Source of the DNA: Spartobacteria bacterium
GTDB lineage: Bacteria; Verrucomicrobiota; Verrucomicrobiia; Chthoniobacterales; UBA10450
Direction of reading: 5' to 3'
Length of the DNA stretch: 64,000 bases
Assembly (NCBI GenBank): GCA_003169975.1
Contig: PNAA01000024.1
Location: 161,273-225,272, forward strand
Under the pieces are notes generated by a model that saw nothing but the letters and a program-made list of their open reading frames with translations, ran no database searches and was not told the DNA's origin. Both the position numbers and the translations under genes were made by a program. Below, in pieces: positions 20,478-29,500 of this stretch. The first letter of the stretch is position 1. Each line of letters opens with the position of its first letter.

Positions 20478-22010
20478 GTGAAATTGGAGCACTGGGAGCG
20501 CGCTCTGCCTGATCGCGGCAGCTACTGGCTGACGCGTTTTGTGATCCTGCGACTGCTCGGAATCGTCTATGCGATCGCCTTTCTCGTCGCCGCCAACCAA
20601 ATCCTGCCGCTCATCGGCTCCGACGGTCTCCTGCCGCTCGGCAACTTCCTCGAGCACGTCAGTCAAGCGCTCGGCGGATCGTTAGGCGGATTTCTCCGCT
20701 TGCCGTCGATCTTCTGGATCAATCACTCCGACACCGCCCTCGTCGTCACCGCGTGGATCGGCGTCGTCCTCTCCTGCGTCGTGGCAGCCGGCTACGCGAA
20801 CGCACTCCTGCTCACAGTGCTCTGGATTCTCTACATGTCGTTGGTCCACGTCGGGCAGGATTGGTACGGCTACGGCTGGGAAGTGCAGCTTCTCGAGACC
20901 GGCTTTCTCGCCATTTTTCTCTGTCCGCTGCTCGACGGCCGGCCTTTTCCGCGCCGCCCACCGCCGCTCGTCATCCTCTGGCTTTTTCGCGCCCTCATTT
21001 TCCGCATCATGTTCGGCGCCGGGCTGATCAAGATCCGGGGCGACGAGAGCTGGCGGAATCTGACCGCGCTCTATTATCACTTCGAGACGCAACCGATCCC
21101 GAACGGGCTCAGCCGCTGGTTCCATTTCCTGCCCCGCGGCGTTTTGCGCGGCGGGACTCTTTTTAATCACCTCGCCGAACTGGTGGCGCCTGGGTTTGTC
21201 TTCTGGCCGCGCATCGCGCGCCATGTGGCCGGGAGCGTGATCATCGCATTCCAGATCGTGATCTTCCTCGGCGGCAACCTTTCGTTCTTGAACTGGCTCA
21301 CCATCGTGCCCGCGCTCGCCTGCTTCGACGACCGCGCCTGGGCGAAAATCCTGCCGCGTCGCCTAACGAAAAGAGCGGAAGCGGCCGAAGGCCAAGCCGT
21401 CGTTTCGCCGACCATGTTGGGTGTGACCTGGGCGATCGCCGCGCTCGTCGCGGTCCTCAGCATTCAACCGATTCTCAACATTTTCTCGCCACACCAGATC
21501 ATGAACACTTCGTTCGACCGGTTGGATCTGGTCAACACCTACGGCGCCTTTGGCACGGTCGGAAAGGAGCGTTACAACGTCGTCTTCGAAGCAACCGACG
21601 CCGCCGTCCCAGACGACGCGGCCGATTGGAAACCCTATCCCTACAAAGGCCTGCCGGTGGCGCTCGATGAGCGCCCGCCGCAAATCGCGCCCTACCAATT
21701 GCGGCTCGACTGGCAGATGTGGTTCGCGGCGATGGGTTCGCCTAACGAGTATCCCTGGACGCTGAACCTGATCTGGAAGCTGCTTCACAACGATCCCGGA
21801 GCAGTCGGGCTTTTTCGTTCCAATCCGTTTCCGCAGAAACCGCCGCGCTACATTCGCGCCGTCTGGTATCGATACACCTTCGTTCGACCCAATCCGCAGG
21901 GGTTGTGGTGGAAACGGGAAAAGCTCGGTCTCTGGCTCCCGCCGCTCGCGGCCGATGATCCTGGTTTCAGACAACTGCTGCGCCGGGCCGACTGGCTCCA
22001 CGACTATTGA
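20478..22010 (+). CDS. Lipase maturation factor-like membrane protein
   Basis: 510 aa from a GTG at 20478 (VKLEHWERALPDRGSYWLTRFVILRLLG). It has several membrane helices and the features of the lipase maturation factor family: GYGWEVQLLETGFLAIFLCP, then GAGLIKIRGDESWRNLTALYYHFETQPIPN. A soluble C-terminal beta domain contains RLDWQMWFAA. In animals LMF1 helps fold dimeric lipases in the ER; the bacterial role is unknown. It carries three CCTAACGA octamers. Confidence 0.85.
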   Translation: MKLEHWERALPDRGSYWLTRFVILRLLGIVYAIAFLVAANQILPLIGSDGLLPLGNFLEHVSQALGGSLGGFLRLPSIFWINHSDTALVVTAWIGVVLSCVVAAGYANALLLTVLWILYMSLVHVGQDWYGYGWEVQLLETGFLAIFLCPLLDGRPFPRRPPPLVILWLFRALIFRIMFGAGLIKIRGDESWRNLTALYYHFETQPIPNGLSRWFHFLPRGVLRGGTLFNHLAELVAPGFVFWPRIARHVAGSVIIAFQIVIFLGGNLSFLNWLTIVPALACFDDRAWAKILPRRLTKRAEAAEGQAVVSPTMLGVTWAIAALVAVLSIQPILNIFSPHQIMNTSFDRLDLVNTYGAFGTVGKERYNVVFEATDAAVPDDAADWKPYPYKGLPVALDERPPQIAPYQLRLDWQMWFAAMGSPNEYPWTLNLIWKLLHNDPGAVGLFRSNPFPQKPPRYIRAVWYRYTFVRPNPQGLWWKREKLGLWLPPLAADDPGFRQLLRRADWLHDY

Positions 22011-22033
22011 ATTGTTAGCGCTCCTTGGGCGGG

Positions 22034-22126
22034 TGTAGCCGCCTGCCTGTGGCAGGCGCGGGATACGATGCGGCGAAGAACAAAATGGCGGGCCGCCCTC
22101 GCGCTTCGCACAGCGAAGCGGCTACA
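22034..22126. repeat. Palindromic repeat, TGTAGCCGC family
   Basis: A 93-bp element bounded by TGTAGCCGC at the left and GCGGCTACA at the right. Each end forms its own hairpin around CTGTG or CACAG. The left stem is CTGC/GCAG and the right stem TTCG/CGAA, so the stems differ while the loop is kept. A second copy lies inside pbpC at 33900-33990. Between these two genes it is intergenic. Confidence 0.8.
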
Positions 22127-22210
22127 ATGGGGCTAAACGCAGCCTTCATTTTTTATGGCACAAAAGGAATTTGTTGCCCTCTTCGCGCCATTATCTCATA
22201 ATGCCGGTCC

Positions 22211-23323
22211 ATGTTCGCCCTGTCGAAATCCATCGCGACTCTCGCGCTCCTCTGCTTTCTAACCACCGCCGGCCACGCCGCGTCGGATTGGCAGATCGTG
22301 AAAGTCGGCGGCCGCGAATACCTCAGCGTCGATAACATCGCGAAGTTTTACGGCCTGCCGACCGGCGTCGCGCCGATCGAGAAACGCATGCTCCTCGACA
22401 GCGGCAAAAATTCCGTCGAGTTCCAGCTCGACAGCCGCGAGGTGATGATTAACGGCGTCCGCAACTGGCTCTGTTTCCCGGTCATGGAGAAGGACGGGCA
22501 TTACCTCGTCTCCCGGGTCGATCTAGCCAAGACGCTCGAGCCGCAATTGCGTCCGCAGATGATTTCGAATCTCGGGCAATTCAAGACCGTCGTGCTTGAT
22601 CCCGGTCACGGCGGCTACGACAAGGGCGCGATCAGCCCCTACGGCTGTGAGAAGGATTTCGCGCTCGACGTCGCCCGCAACATCAAACCGCTCCTGGAGG
22701 CGAAGGGGCTGAATGTAAAAATGACGCGCGACAGCGACATCTTCGTGCCGCTCGAGCTGCGGGCGCGGATCGCCAACGCGACCAGGGATTCCATCTTCGT
22801 CAGCATTCATTTCAACGCCACCGACTCGAACCCGGCGGCCAACGGTTTCGAAATTTTCTCACTCACACCGCGCGGCGCGCCGTCCACCGCGGACGACGCG
22901 CTCGCGCTACGGTTTATGAACATGGAGGCCGGCAGCCCGGTCGATGCGCCGAGTCTCGCGCTCTCGATGAGCGTCTATCATTCGGTCGTCGGCCACTTCT
23001 CGGAGTTTGATCGCGGGATCAAGCGCGCGCGCTTCGCGGTCCTGCGCCTGACGAAAATCCCCGCGATCCTCGTCGAGGGCGGCTTCCTCACCCAACGCGG
23101 CGAAAGCCGGCTGATCGCGCAGAGCGCCTGGCGAGCCAGGCTCGCGCAGTCGATCGCCACCGGCATCATCAACTACAAGGGCCTCGTCGATAACAAGACG
23201 CGCCCGATGATGGTCGCGGATTATCGGCGCGAATTCGACGGGCAGCTTGTCCTGAAGGACGTGAGCGTGCCGGCCCACCTGGAAGCGTCGCCCGCGCCGG
23301 TGGTCATCCCGGCGAGTAACTGA
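22211..23323 (+). CDS. N-acetylmuramoyl-L-alanine amidase (Amidase_3)
   Basis: 370 aa. Signal peptide MFALSKSIATLALLCFLTTAGHA. An N-terminal domain of about 100 residues (SDWQIVKVGGREYLSVDNIAKFYG) precedes the zinc amidase. The catalytic domain starts at TVVLDPGHGGYDKGA, with metal-binding His and Glu; FVSIHFNA supplies the next His, and ILVEGGFLTQ holds the catalytic Glu. It cleaves the amide between MurNAc and the stem peptide in the periplasm. Confidence 0.92.
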   Translation: MFALSKSIATLALLCFLTTAGHAASDWQIVKVGGREYLSVDNIAKFYGLPTGVAPIEKRMLLDSGKNSVEFQLDSREVMINGVRNWLCFPVMEKDGHYLVSRVDLAKTLEPQLRPQMISNLGQFKTVVLDPGHGGYDKGAISPYGCEKDFALDVARNIKPLLEAKGLNVKMTRDSDIFVPLELRARIANATRDSIFVSIHFNATDSNPAANGFEIFSLTPRGAPSTADDALALRFMNMEAGSPVDAPSLALSMSVYHSVVGHFSEFDRGIKRARFAVLRLTKIPAILVEGGFLTQRGESRLIAQSAWRARLAQSIATGIINYKGLVDNKTRPMMVADYRREFDGQLVLKDVSVPAHLEASPAPVVIPASN

Positions 23324-23347
23324 TCGCTGGTCGCTTCGCCGCCCGCC

Positions 23348-23434
23348 CGGAGGGACATGCTTCCGCACGTCCAGTTTCATATTCGGAGGGACATGCTTCT
23401 GCATGTCCAGGACGTGCTGAAGCATGTCCCTCCG
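23348..23434. repeat. Three-arm palindromic repeat (GGAGGGACATGC family)
   Basis: Two direct copies of CGGAGGGACATGCTTC (23348 and 23384) are followed by an inverted copy (GAAGCATGTCCCTCCG, ending 23434). Each copy contains a GGACATGC-type partial hairpin. It lies between the converging amidase and kinase genes and could fold into a strong terminator-like structure. Confidence 0.75.
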
Positions 23435-23449
23435 AGGGGAGCGCGCGAC

Positions 23450-25686
23450 TCATGGTTGCTCCGCCTCCGAAACGAGCACGCAGCGGAACCCATAAATAAC
23501 ATCGCGCTCGCTGCGATCGACGACGTTGCGATAAGAGGTGAGCAGCTCGCTGCGCTGGCGATTCGCCCAGGACCCGCCGCGCAGCACGCCCCAGCGGCTG
23601 CCCGGCTTGTAGAGGTCGAGACACCACTCCCAGACGTTGCCCCCAGGTCGTAGATGCCTAACGAGTTCGGCGGGAAGCTGCCGGCGGGCGCCGTGGTGGG
23701 GAATCGGTCGCCCCCGCCCTCGATCGCGCCATAGTTGCCCGCGCCGCGCGGCGGGGGCCATTGGCTGCCCCAGGGGAACTGGTCGCGTACTCTTCCGTCC
23801 CGCTCTTCCGGGATCGCGCCCACCTCGTTAGGCAAGCCGGCCGCCTCGCTCCACTCCTGGTCGGTCGGCAGGCGATAGCTTTCATTCTCGTCGAGCAGAT
23901 TCTCGCGCCGCTCTTTCTCCGTGAGCCATTGGCAAAACTCAGTTGCGTCGCTCCAATCAACTTTCACCACCGGATCCGTTTCACTCTGCGCGAAATCCGG
24001 CCGCGTCACCGGCCGCCGGGTCGCCCTGCAGAACGCCGCCCAATCCCGCACCCGCGTCTCCCAGGCGCTGATGTGCCAGTTGCCCACCGGCACAAAGCGC
24101 ATCCCGAGCGAATTTTGCCAGACCTCGCCGCGTTTCGGGCTCAGCTTCTTATCGAGGCGCACGGCCAGAAAGGTCTGCTCGTTAGGGCGGATGCTGCCCT
24201 GCACTTCCACTGGTTTGAAACCCGCCAGTTGCAATTGATAGCGCACTTCGCCCGGCTTCACCTCATCGAGCAGCAGCGGCGTGGTGCCGAGGTCTTTCCC
24301 GCGTAACGAGACCGTCGCGCCGGCTGGCGCGCTGCTGATCTTCACGCTGCCGTTGGCGAACTGAAAGGTCTTGAATGCCACTTCGCCCCGCTTGATCTCG
24401 ATTCGGTCCTGCAATGCCCAGTCGCCCCGTTTCGCTACCACGTTGTAGTGGCCGGTCGGCAGATCGCGTACCGTGGCCGGCGTTCGCCCGTGCCGGATCG
24501 GCTCTCCCGCCTGCTGCAACTCAAATTCCGCGCCGGTCGGCTCGGAGGCGAGCTGCGCCGATCCTCTGCTCCGCGCCAGCTTGAAGAGGGGTGGCCGCAA
24601 CACTTGCGCCGGTCCGATCGACAGCTCCATTTCGACCGGATCGAAATCCGGCAGCATGAGACGCAGCGGATACTTGCCCGCGGCGAGCCCGCGAAAGGTT
24701 GCCGGGCTCCGTTCCATCCGGTCCCCCAGCACGACCATTGCGCCTGCCGGTTCGGTCGTGACCAGCACCGTCGCCGGCCCGGGCGGGGTTTTTGGGCGGG
24801 CCGCAAAATGATGGGGCGCCCAGGCTGCGACGACGAGCGCCGCAACGATCCTCAGCGGAATCGTTAGGCGGGAGGAACGGAATCTCTTTTGCCCGGCTGC
24901 GATCCGCGCCAGGTCGCTGCGCAGTGCGTCCGCGTTCTGGTAGCGGCGCGCGGGCTGTTGCGCGCAGGCTTTCAGCAGCACTTCGTTTAACTGCAACAAC
25001 TGCTCCTTGTCGGCGCGTTCGTCGAGCTGGCTGCCGAGCTCGGGAAAATCGAGCCGGTCTTTGCCCATGCTGATCTCGTAAAGCACTTTGCCCAGGCTGT
25101 AGATATCGGCCTGCGGCGTGCCCGGCCCCTCCGGCGGAACGTAACCTTCCGTCCCGACAAACGATCGCTGCCCGCTGGTCGCGACCAAGCCGATGTCGGC
25201 CAGTTTCGGTGCGCCCTGCACGAAGATGATGTTCGAAGGTTTGATGTCGCGATGCGCGAGACCGGCGCGATGGAGCGCGCCGAGTGCTTCGGCCAGCAGG
25301 AGCCCGAGGCGCAGGCATTCTTCCGCTGGCAGGGTCTGGCCCAGTTCCGCTTTCAGAGTCTTCGGCGTGTAACGCGTGATCTCGATCTCGGGGCCGCTGG
25401 CTTGATCGTCGGCCAGCTCCATCACGTAGTAAAAAAAGCCGCCGGCAACGCTTCGGCCGACGTGCAGGATATCGACGAAGCCGTCGTGCGCGCGCGAGAT
25501 CGGTTCGAAGGCCGACATTCCCTCGAACTCGCGATTGAAGACGCGCTCGGTTTCGAAGGTGTCGCGGTAGACCACCTTCACCGCCCGCAGCGCACCGGTG
25601 AGGCTGCGCGCCAGCCAGATTTCGCCATACGCGCCGCGCCCGATGATGCCCAGCATCTCGTGATCGGGAATCGCCGGAATGCGCAC
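23450..25686 (-). CDS. Ser/Thr kinase - PEGA - FGE-sulfatase protein, frameshifted near 23645
   Basis: Domains in order: a kinase (GRGAYGEIWLA glycine loop, AVKVV lysine, HRDIKPSNI catalytic loop, ADIGLV in place of DFG, then GTEGYVPPEG), a membrane-type helix, PEGA-like repeats (LVTTEPAGAMVVLGD, ISSAPAGATVSLRGK), and a formylglycine-generating-enzyme/sulfatase-modifying domain (SLGMRFVPVGNWHIS to the C-terminus). Near 23645 a run of five G on the coding strand, where six are needed, moves the frame. The correct continuation NVWEWCLDLYKPGS to LRGGSWANR is in another frame and ends at 23450. This is either an assembly indel or a real mutation. The gene lies downstream of an ECF sigma factor. 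Confidence 0.82.
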
Positions 25687-25738
25687 GCCTCGTCGTTATA
25701 GCGCCTTCCATCGCGGTGGTCTATGACGGGGCGTTCAG

Positions 25739-25845
25739 GGAAGTCAGGCATCCTGCCTGACTCGGCCGACGGCCTTTCAGCCCGTCGGCTCACTGGGGCA
25801 GGCTGGAAGGCTGCCCCGCCGAGTCAGTCAAGATGACTGACTTCC
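25739..25845. repeat. Compound palindromic repeat between sigma factor and kinase genes
   Basis: The outer arms GGAAGTCAGGC and its near-inverse GACTGACTTCC each contain a nested hairpin (TCAGGCATCCTGCCTGA at the left, AGTCATCTTGACTGA read on the minus strand at the right). Two further stems lie inside: GCCGACGG/CCGTCGGC and GGGGCAG/CTGCCCC. It sits in the intergenic space of an otherwise sigma-then-kinase minus-strand pair and may tune read-through. Confidence 0.75.
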
Positions 25846-25867
25846 GTTCGCTCCGCTGATCTCTCGC

Positions 25868-26488
25868 CTAACGAGCGCGCTCCACTCGCGCCACTTCCCT
25901 TTTCAAGAGCGCGCCGAGGCGATGTTTGGCCAGATACACTTGCGCGACGCTCACCCGCAATTCCTTCGCGACTTTCTGCACCGGCCATTGCTTTAAGACG
26001 TAGCAATCAAAAATCTGGTACTGCTTCCCACTTACTTTCTTTTTCACGCGCTCGGTCGCGGCCCGCAGCAGATTGGCGCGCCATTCTTTGTCCCACGCCG
26101 CATCGAGATCAAAGCCGGCCGGATCGGCGATCCGGTCGATCGTCGCGGTCTCAACTTCATCGCGTCGCGTTTTGGCGGGCTGCTCCCCGGCGCGTTTGCG
26201 TTTTCGAAACTGATCGGCGATCCGCCAGCGCGTGATGTTCAGGAGCCAGCCTTTGAATGATCCGAGCGCCGGATCGTACTTCAACCGGTCGATCTTTTTC
26301 GCGACCGTGATGAGCGTTTCCTGCACCACTTCCTGCGCCTCACTTTCCGTCAGGCCAGCCTGGCGCGCGGCGCGGTGGATGAGTTTCCAATAGGAATCGA
26401 AGAACTGCTGCCAGCGTTTCCGGTCGTTCCAATCGGCCAGCCGCTCGACCAGGCTCCGGCGCGTAGCGAGGAATTCAGCGCGACTCAT
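25868..26488 (-). CDS. ECF-type RNA polymerase sigma factor
   Basis: 206 aa. Sigma region 2 is visible as FFDSYWKLIHRAARQAGLTESEAQEVVQETLITVAKK and FKGWLLNITRWRIADQFRKR. The sigma-4 helix-turn-helix is WPVQKVAKELRVSVAQVYLAKHRL. The linker between regions 2 and 4 is longer than in minimal ECF factors, as in planctomycete and verrucomicrobial sigma factors paired with Ser/Thr kinases. The kinase encoded downstream is the likely partner or regulator (inferred). The stop codon TAG lies inside a CCTAACGA octamer. Confidence 0.88.
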   Translation of the reverse strand: MSRAEFLATRRSLVERLADWNDRKRWQQFFDSYWKLIHRAARQAGLTESEAQEVVQETLITVAKKIDRLKYDPALGSFKGWLLNITRWRIADQFRKRKRAGEQPAKTRRDEVETATIDRIADPAGFDLDAAWDKEWRANLLRAATERVKKKVSGKQYQIFDCYVLKQWPVQKVAKELRVSVAQVYLAKHRLGALLKREVARVERAR

Positions 26489-26592
26489 TCCTCTCCGTGT
26501 TTATCGCAGATCCCTTGGGGCGCGAAGTTTTTTGTAAATCGTTGAAAGAACCTCGCTTCACGCCCCGTATTCATCGCAAGATCAATCCTATT

Positions 26593-29500
26593 ATGCTCAA
26601 ACGTCTCCTCGCATTTTTGTTCGGTCGTTTCACCTGGACCGCACCGCCCTGGCTAAAGCGATCGAGCCTCTGGACCCGTTCCCACCGCGCCATCTCCGTC
26701 GTTCTCGTCCTCCTCCTCGTTCTCGTCTTCGGCGGCGGATGGTGGAGTTGGCATTGGTATCAGGCGCGTCCGAAACCGCTGCGCGTCGCGGTCATCGCCG
26801 ATCCGATTCCAGTTACGAAGTTGGAGAAAGATCTCAAACCTGCGCCGTTGCACATTCGTTTTAGCGCCTCGGTCGCCCGGCTCGAACAAATCGGCAAAGA
26901 AGTCTCGAGCGGAGTCCATCTCGAGCCGGCCGCGGAAGGCAAGTGGTCGTGGACTTCCGATGCGCAACTCACCTTCAAGCCGAAGCACGATTGGCCGGCC
27001 GAGCAAAAATATCGCGTCACGTTTGAGCAGAACTTTTTTCCGAAGCGCATCCTGCTCGAGCACGATGAAGTGGAAGTGACGACACCGCCTTTCTCCGACG
27101 TCGTCCAGGAAATCGAGTTCTATCAGGATCCGAAAGATCCCGCGGTCCGGCAGGTCGTCGCGACTTTGGCCTTCACCCACAGCGTCGATCGCAAAGATCT
27201 CGAGAGACATATCGCCCTTTCCATGATCGGCGGCTCGAACGTTTTCGCGGATAAGCCGGCGCCATTTTTCACCGTCACCTACGGGCTGCACGATCGGCTC
27301 GCTTATGTCCGCAGCGTGCCACTCGCGTTGCCCGAACACGAGGACTTCATGAAAGTCGTCGTCAGCAAAGGCGTCACCACGACGCAAGGCGGCGCGCAGA
27401 CCGCGAGCGAAGTGGATGACAAAGTTCGGGTGCCCGATGCCTTCAGCTTTTTCAAGATCGACGAGAGCAACGCCCGCGTCGTGCGCAACGCGGACGGCGA
27501 TCCGGAACAAGTCCTGATCGTGAGCACATCGGCGGCCGCGAAATCGGATGAGATGCGCAAGGCGTTGCACGTCTATCTCCTGCCGAAAAAGGCTTCGACC
27601 AAGGAGGAAGAAACGGCGACTGCGGACGAATCGTCCAGTGAAAATGATTCGGAAGGGAACGATGAAGATTCGTCCGAATCCAGCGCGACCGAGACTCCCA
27701 GCGGCTGGCAAAGTCCGCGCGAAGTGAACGACGAAGTCTTGAAAAACGCCCGGTCGGTCGCCGTCACCGTTATTCCTTCCGAGCACGAACAAACGCAGAC
27801 CCACGCTTTTAAATTCAGCGTCGAGGAGGAAGGCAGCCTCTACGTGCGAATCGACAAAGGGGTCAAAGCGGTCGGCGGATTTCCGTTGCCCGAGACGTAT
27901 GACGCGATTGTCGCGGTACCCACTTTGCCGCGCGAAATCCAAATTCAGGGCAACGGCGGAATCCTCGCGCTCAACGGCGAGCGCAAGCTCTCGATCAAAT
28001 CGCGCGGCGTGGGCGAGATCGAATACGAAATTGCCCGCGTCGCCGCCAACCAGATCAATCATCTCGTCACGCAAACTAACGGCAGTTTCGAGAACCCGGA
28101 ATTTTTTGGCGAGTTCGACGAGGAAAATATTTCGCGCATCGCGACCGAGCATCAGTCGCTCAATCTCGAGAATAGATTTCGAGCGAACTATTCCGCCTTC
28201 GACTTCTCCAGTCATCTCCAGCTGCCGGCGGACGGCGGGAGCGAACGCGGCCTCTTTTTCGTCCGCGCGCAAGAGTGGGACCCGGTGAAGAAAAGAGCGG
28301 TGCGCAACGTGAGCGACCGCCGCTTCATTCTCGTCACCGACCTTGGCCTGCTCGTGAAGAAGAACACCGACGGGAGCAGCGACGTCTTCGTTCTTTCGAT
28401 CAAGGCGGGCACGCCGCTGGCCGGCGTCGTCGTGCAAATCCTGGGCAAGAACGGCGTGCCGCTGGCCAGCGGAACGAGCAGTCCCGACGGCCGGGTCAAC
28501 TTTCCATCGTTAGGCAAACCAACACGCGAGAAACGCCCGGTCGCATTCGTTGCGCGGCTGGGCGACGACGTTTCCTTCATGCCCTACGCGCGCTCCGATC
28601 GGGCGCTCGATTTTTCGCGCTTCGATACTGACGGGGTCGAGAATATTGCGGGCGATCAGCTCGAGGCTTTCGTCTTCACCGAGCGCGGCGTGTATCGGCC
28701 GGGTGACGAAGTGCACATCGGTTGCATCGTGAAGCAGCGCTCCTGGCAGGGGCGCCTCGAAGGGATGCCGGTCGAAGTGGAAATTTTCGACGCGCGCGAT
28801 CTCCGGGCGCAAGTCCGCCAGTTGCGCCTGCCGGCGATGGGATTCGCGGAGTTGAATTTCCAAACCGCTAACGAGTCACCGACCGGCGCCTACCGCATTG
28901 AAGTTTATCTGCTGCGCAACGGGAAGAAGGACGCCCTTCTTGGCTCGGGTGATTTTCATGTCGAAGAATTTTTGCCCGATCGGATGAAGATCGAGTCGCG
29001 GCTGTCGCAGGAGGCGCCGCGCGGCTGGATCGACCCGAAGGATGTGCAGGCCTTTGTCACGCTGCGCAATCTCTACGGCACGCCGGCAAGCAATCGCCGC
29101 ATCGCGAGCCAGCTCGAACTCGCGCCCCGCAATTTTTCCTTCGACGAATTCAAGGGGTACACCTTCCACGATCCGTTACGGGACGGAAAAGAAGAGCGGT
29201 CCCGGCAAACGGTCGACCTCGGCGATCAGACGACCGACGCCGACGGCAAGGCGACGATCGCGCTGAATCTCGAACGCTTCGCCGATGCGACCTACGAGAT
29301 GACGTTCTCGACCCAGGGCTTCGAAGCCGAGGGCGGCCGCAGCGTGCACGCCTATAATTCGCTTCTCGTTTCGGCCTTGCCGCGCGTCATCGGTTACAAG
29401 CCCGACGCGCCGCTCGATTACCTCCCGAAAGACAGCGCGCACAGCATCGACTTCATCGCCGTCGATCGCGCGCTGCACCAAGTCGCGACCGAGAAACTGC

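Noticed and set aside
26653-28437. Long minus-strand ORF of 594 codons opposite the alpha-2-macroglobulin gene
   Set aside because: Shadow frame: very Arg/Asp/His-rich with no recognisable domain, fully inside a conserved plus-strand gene.
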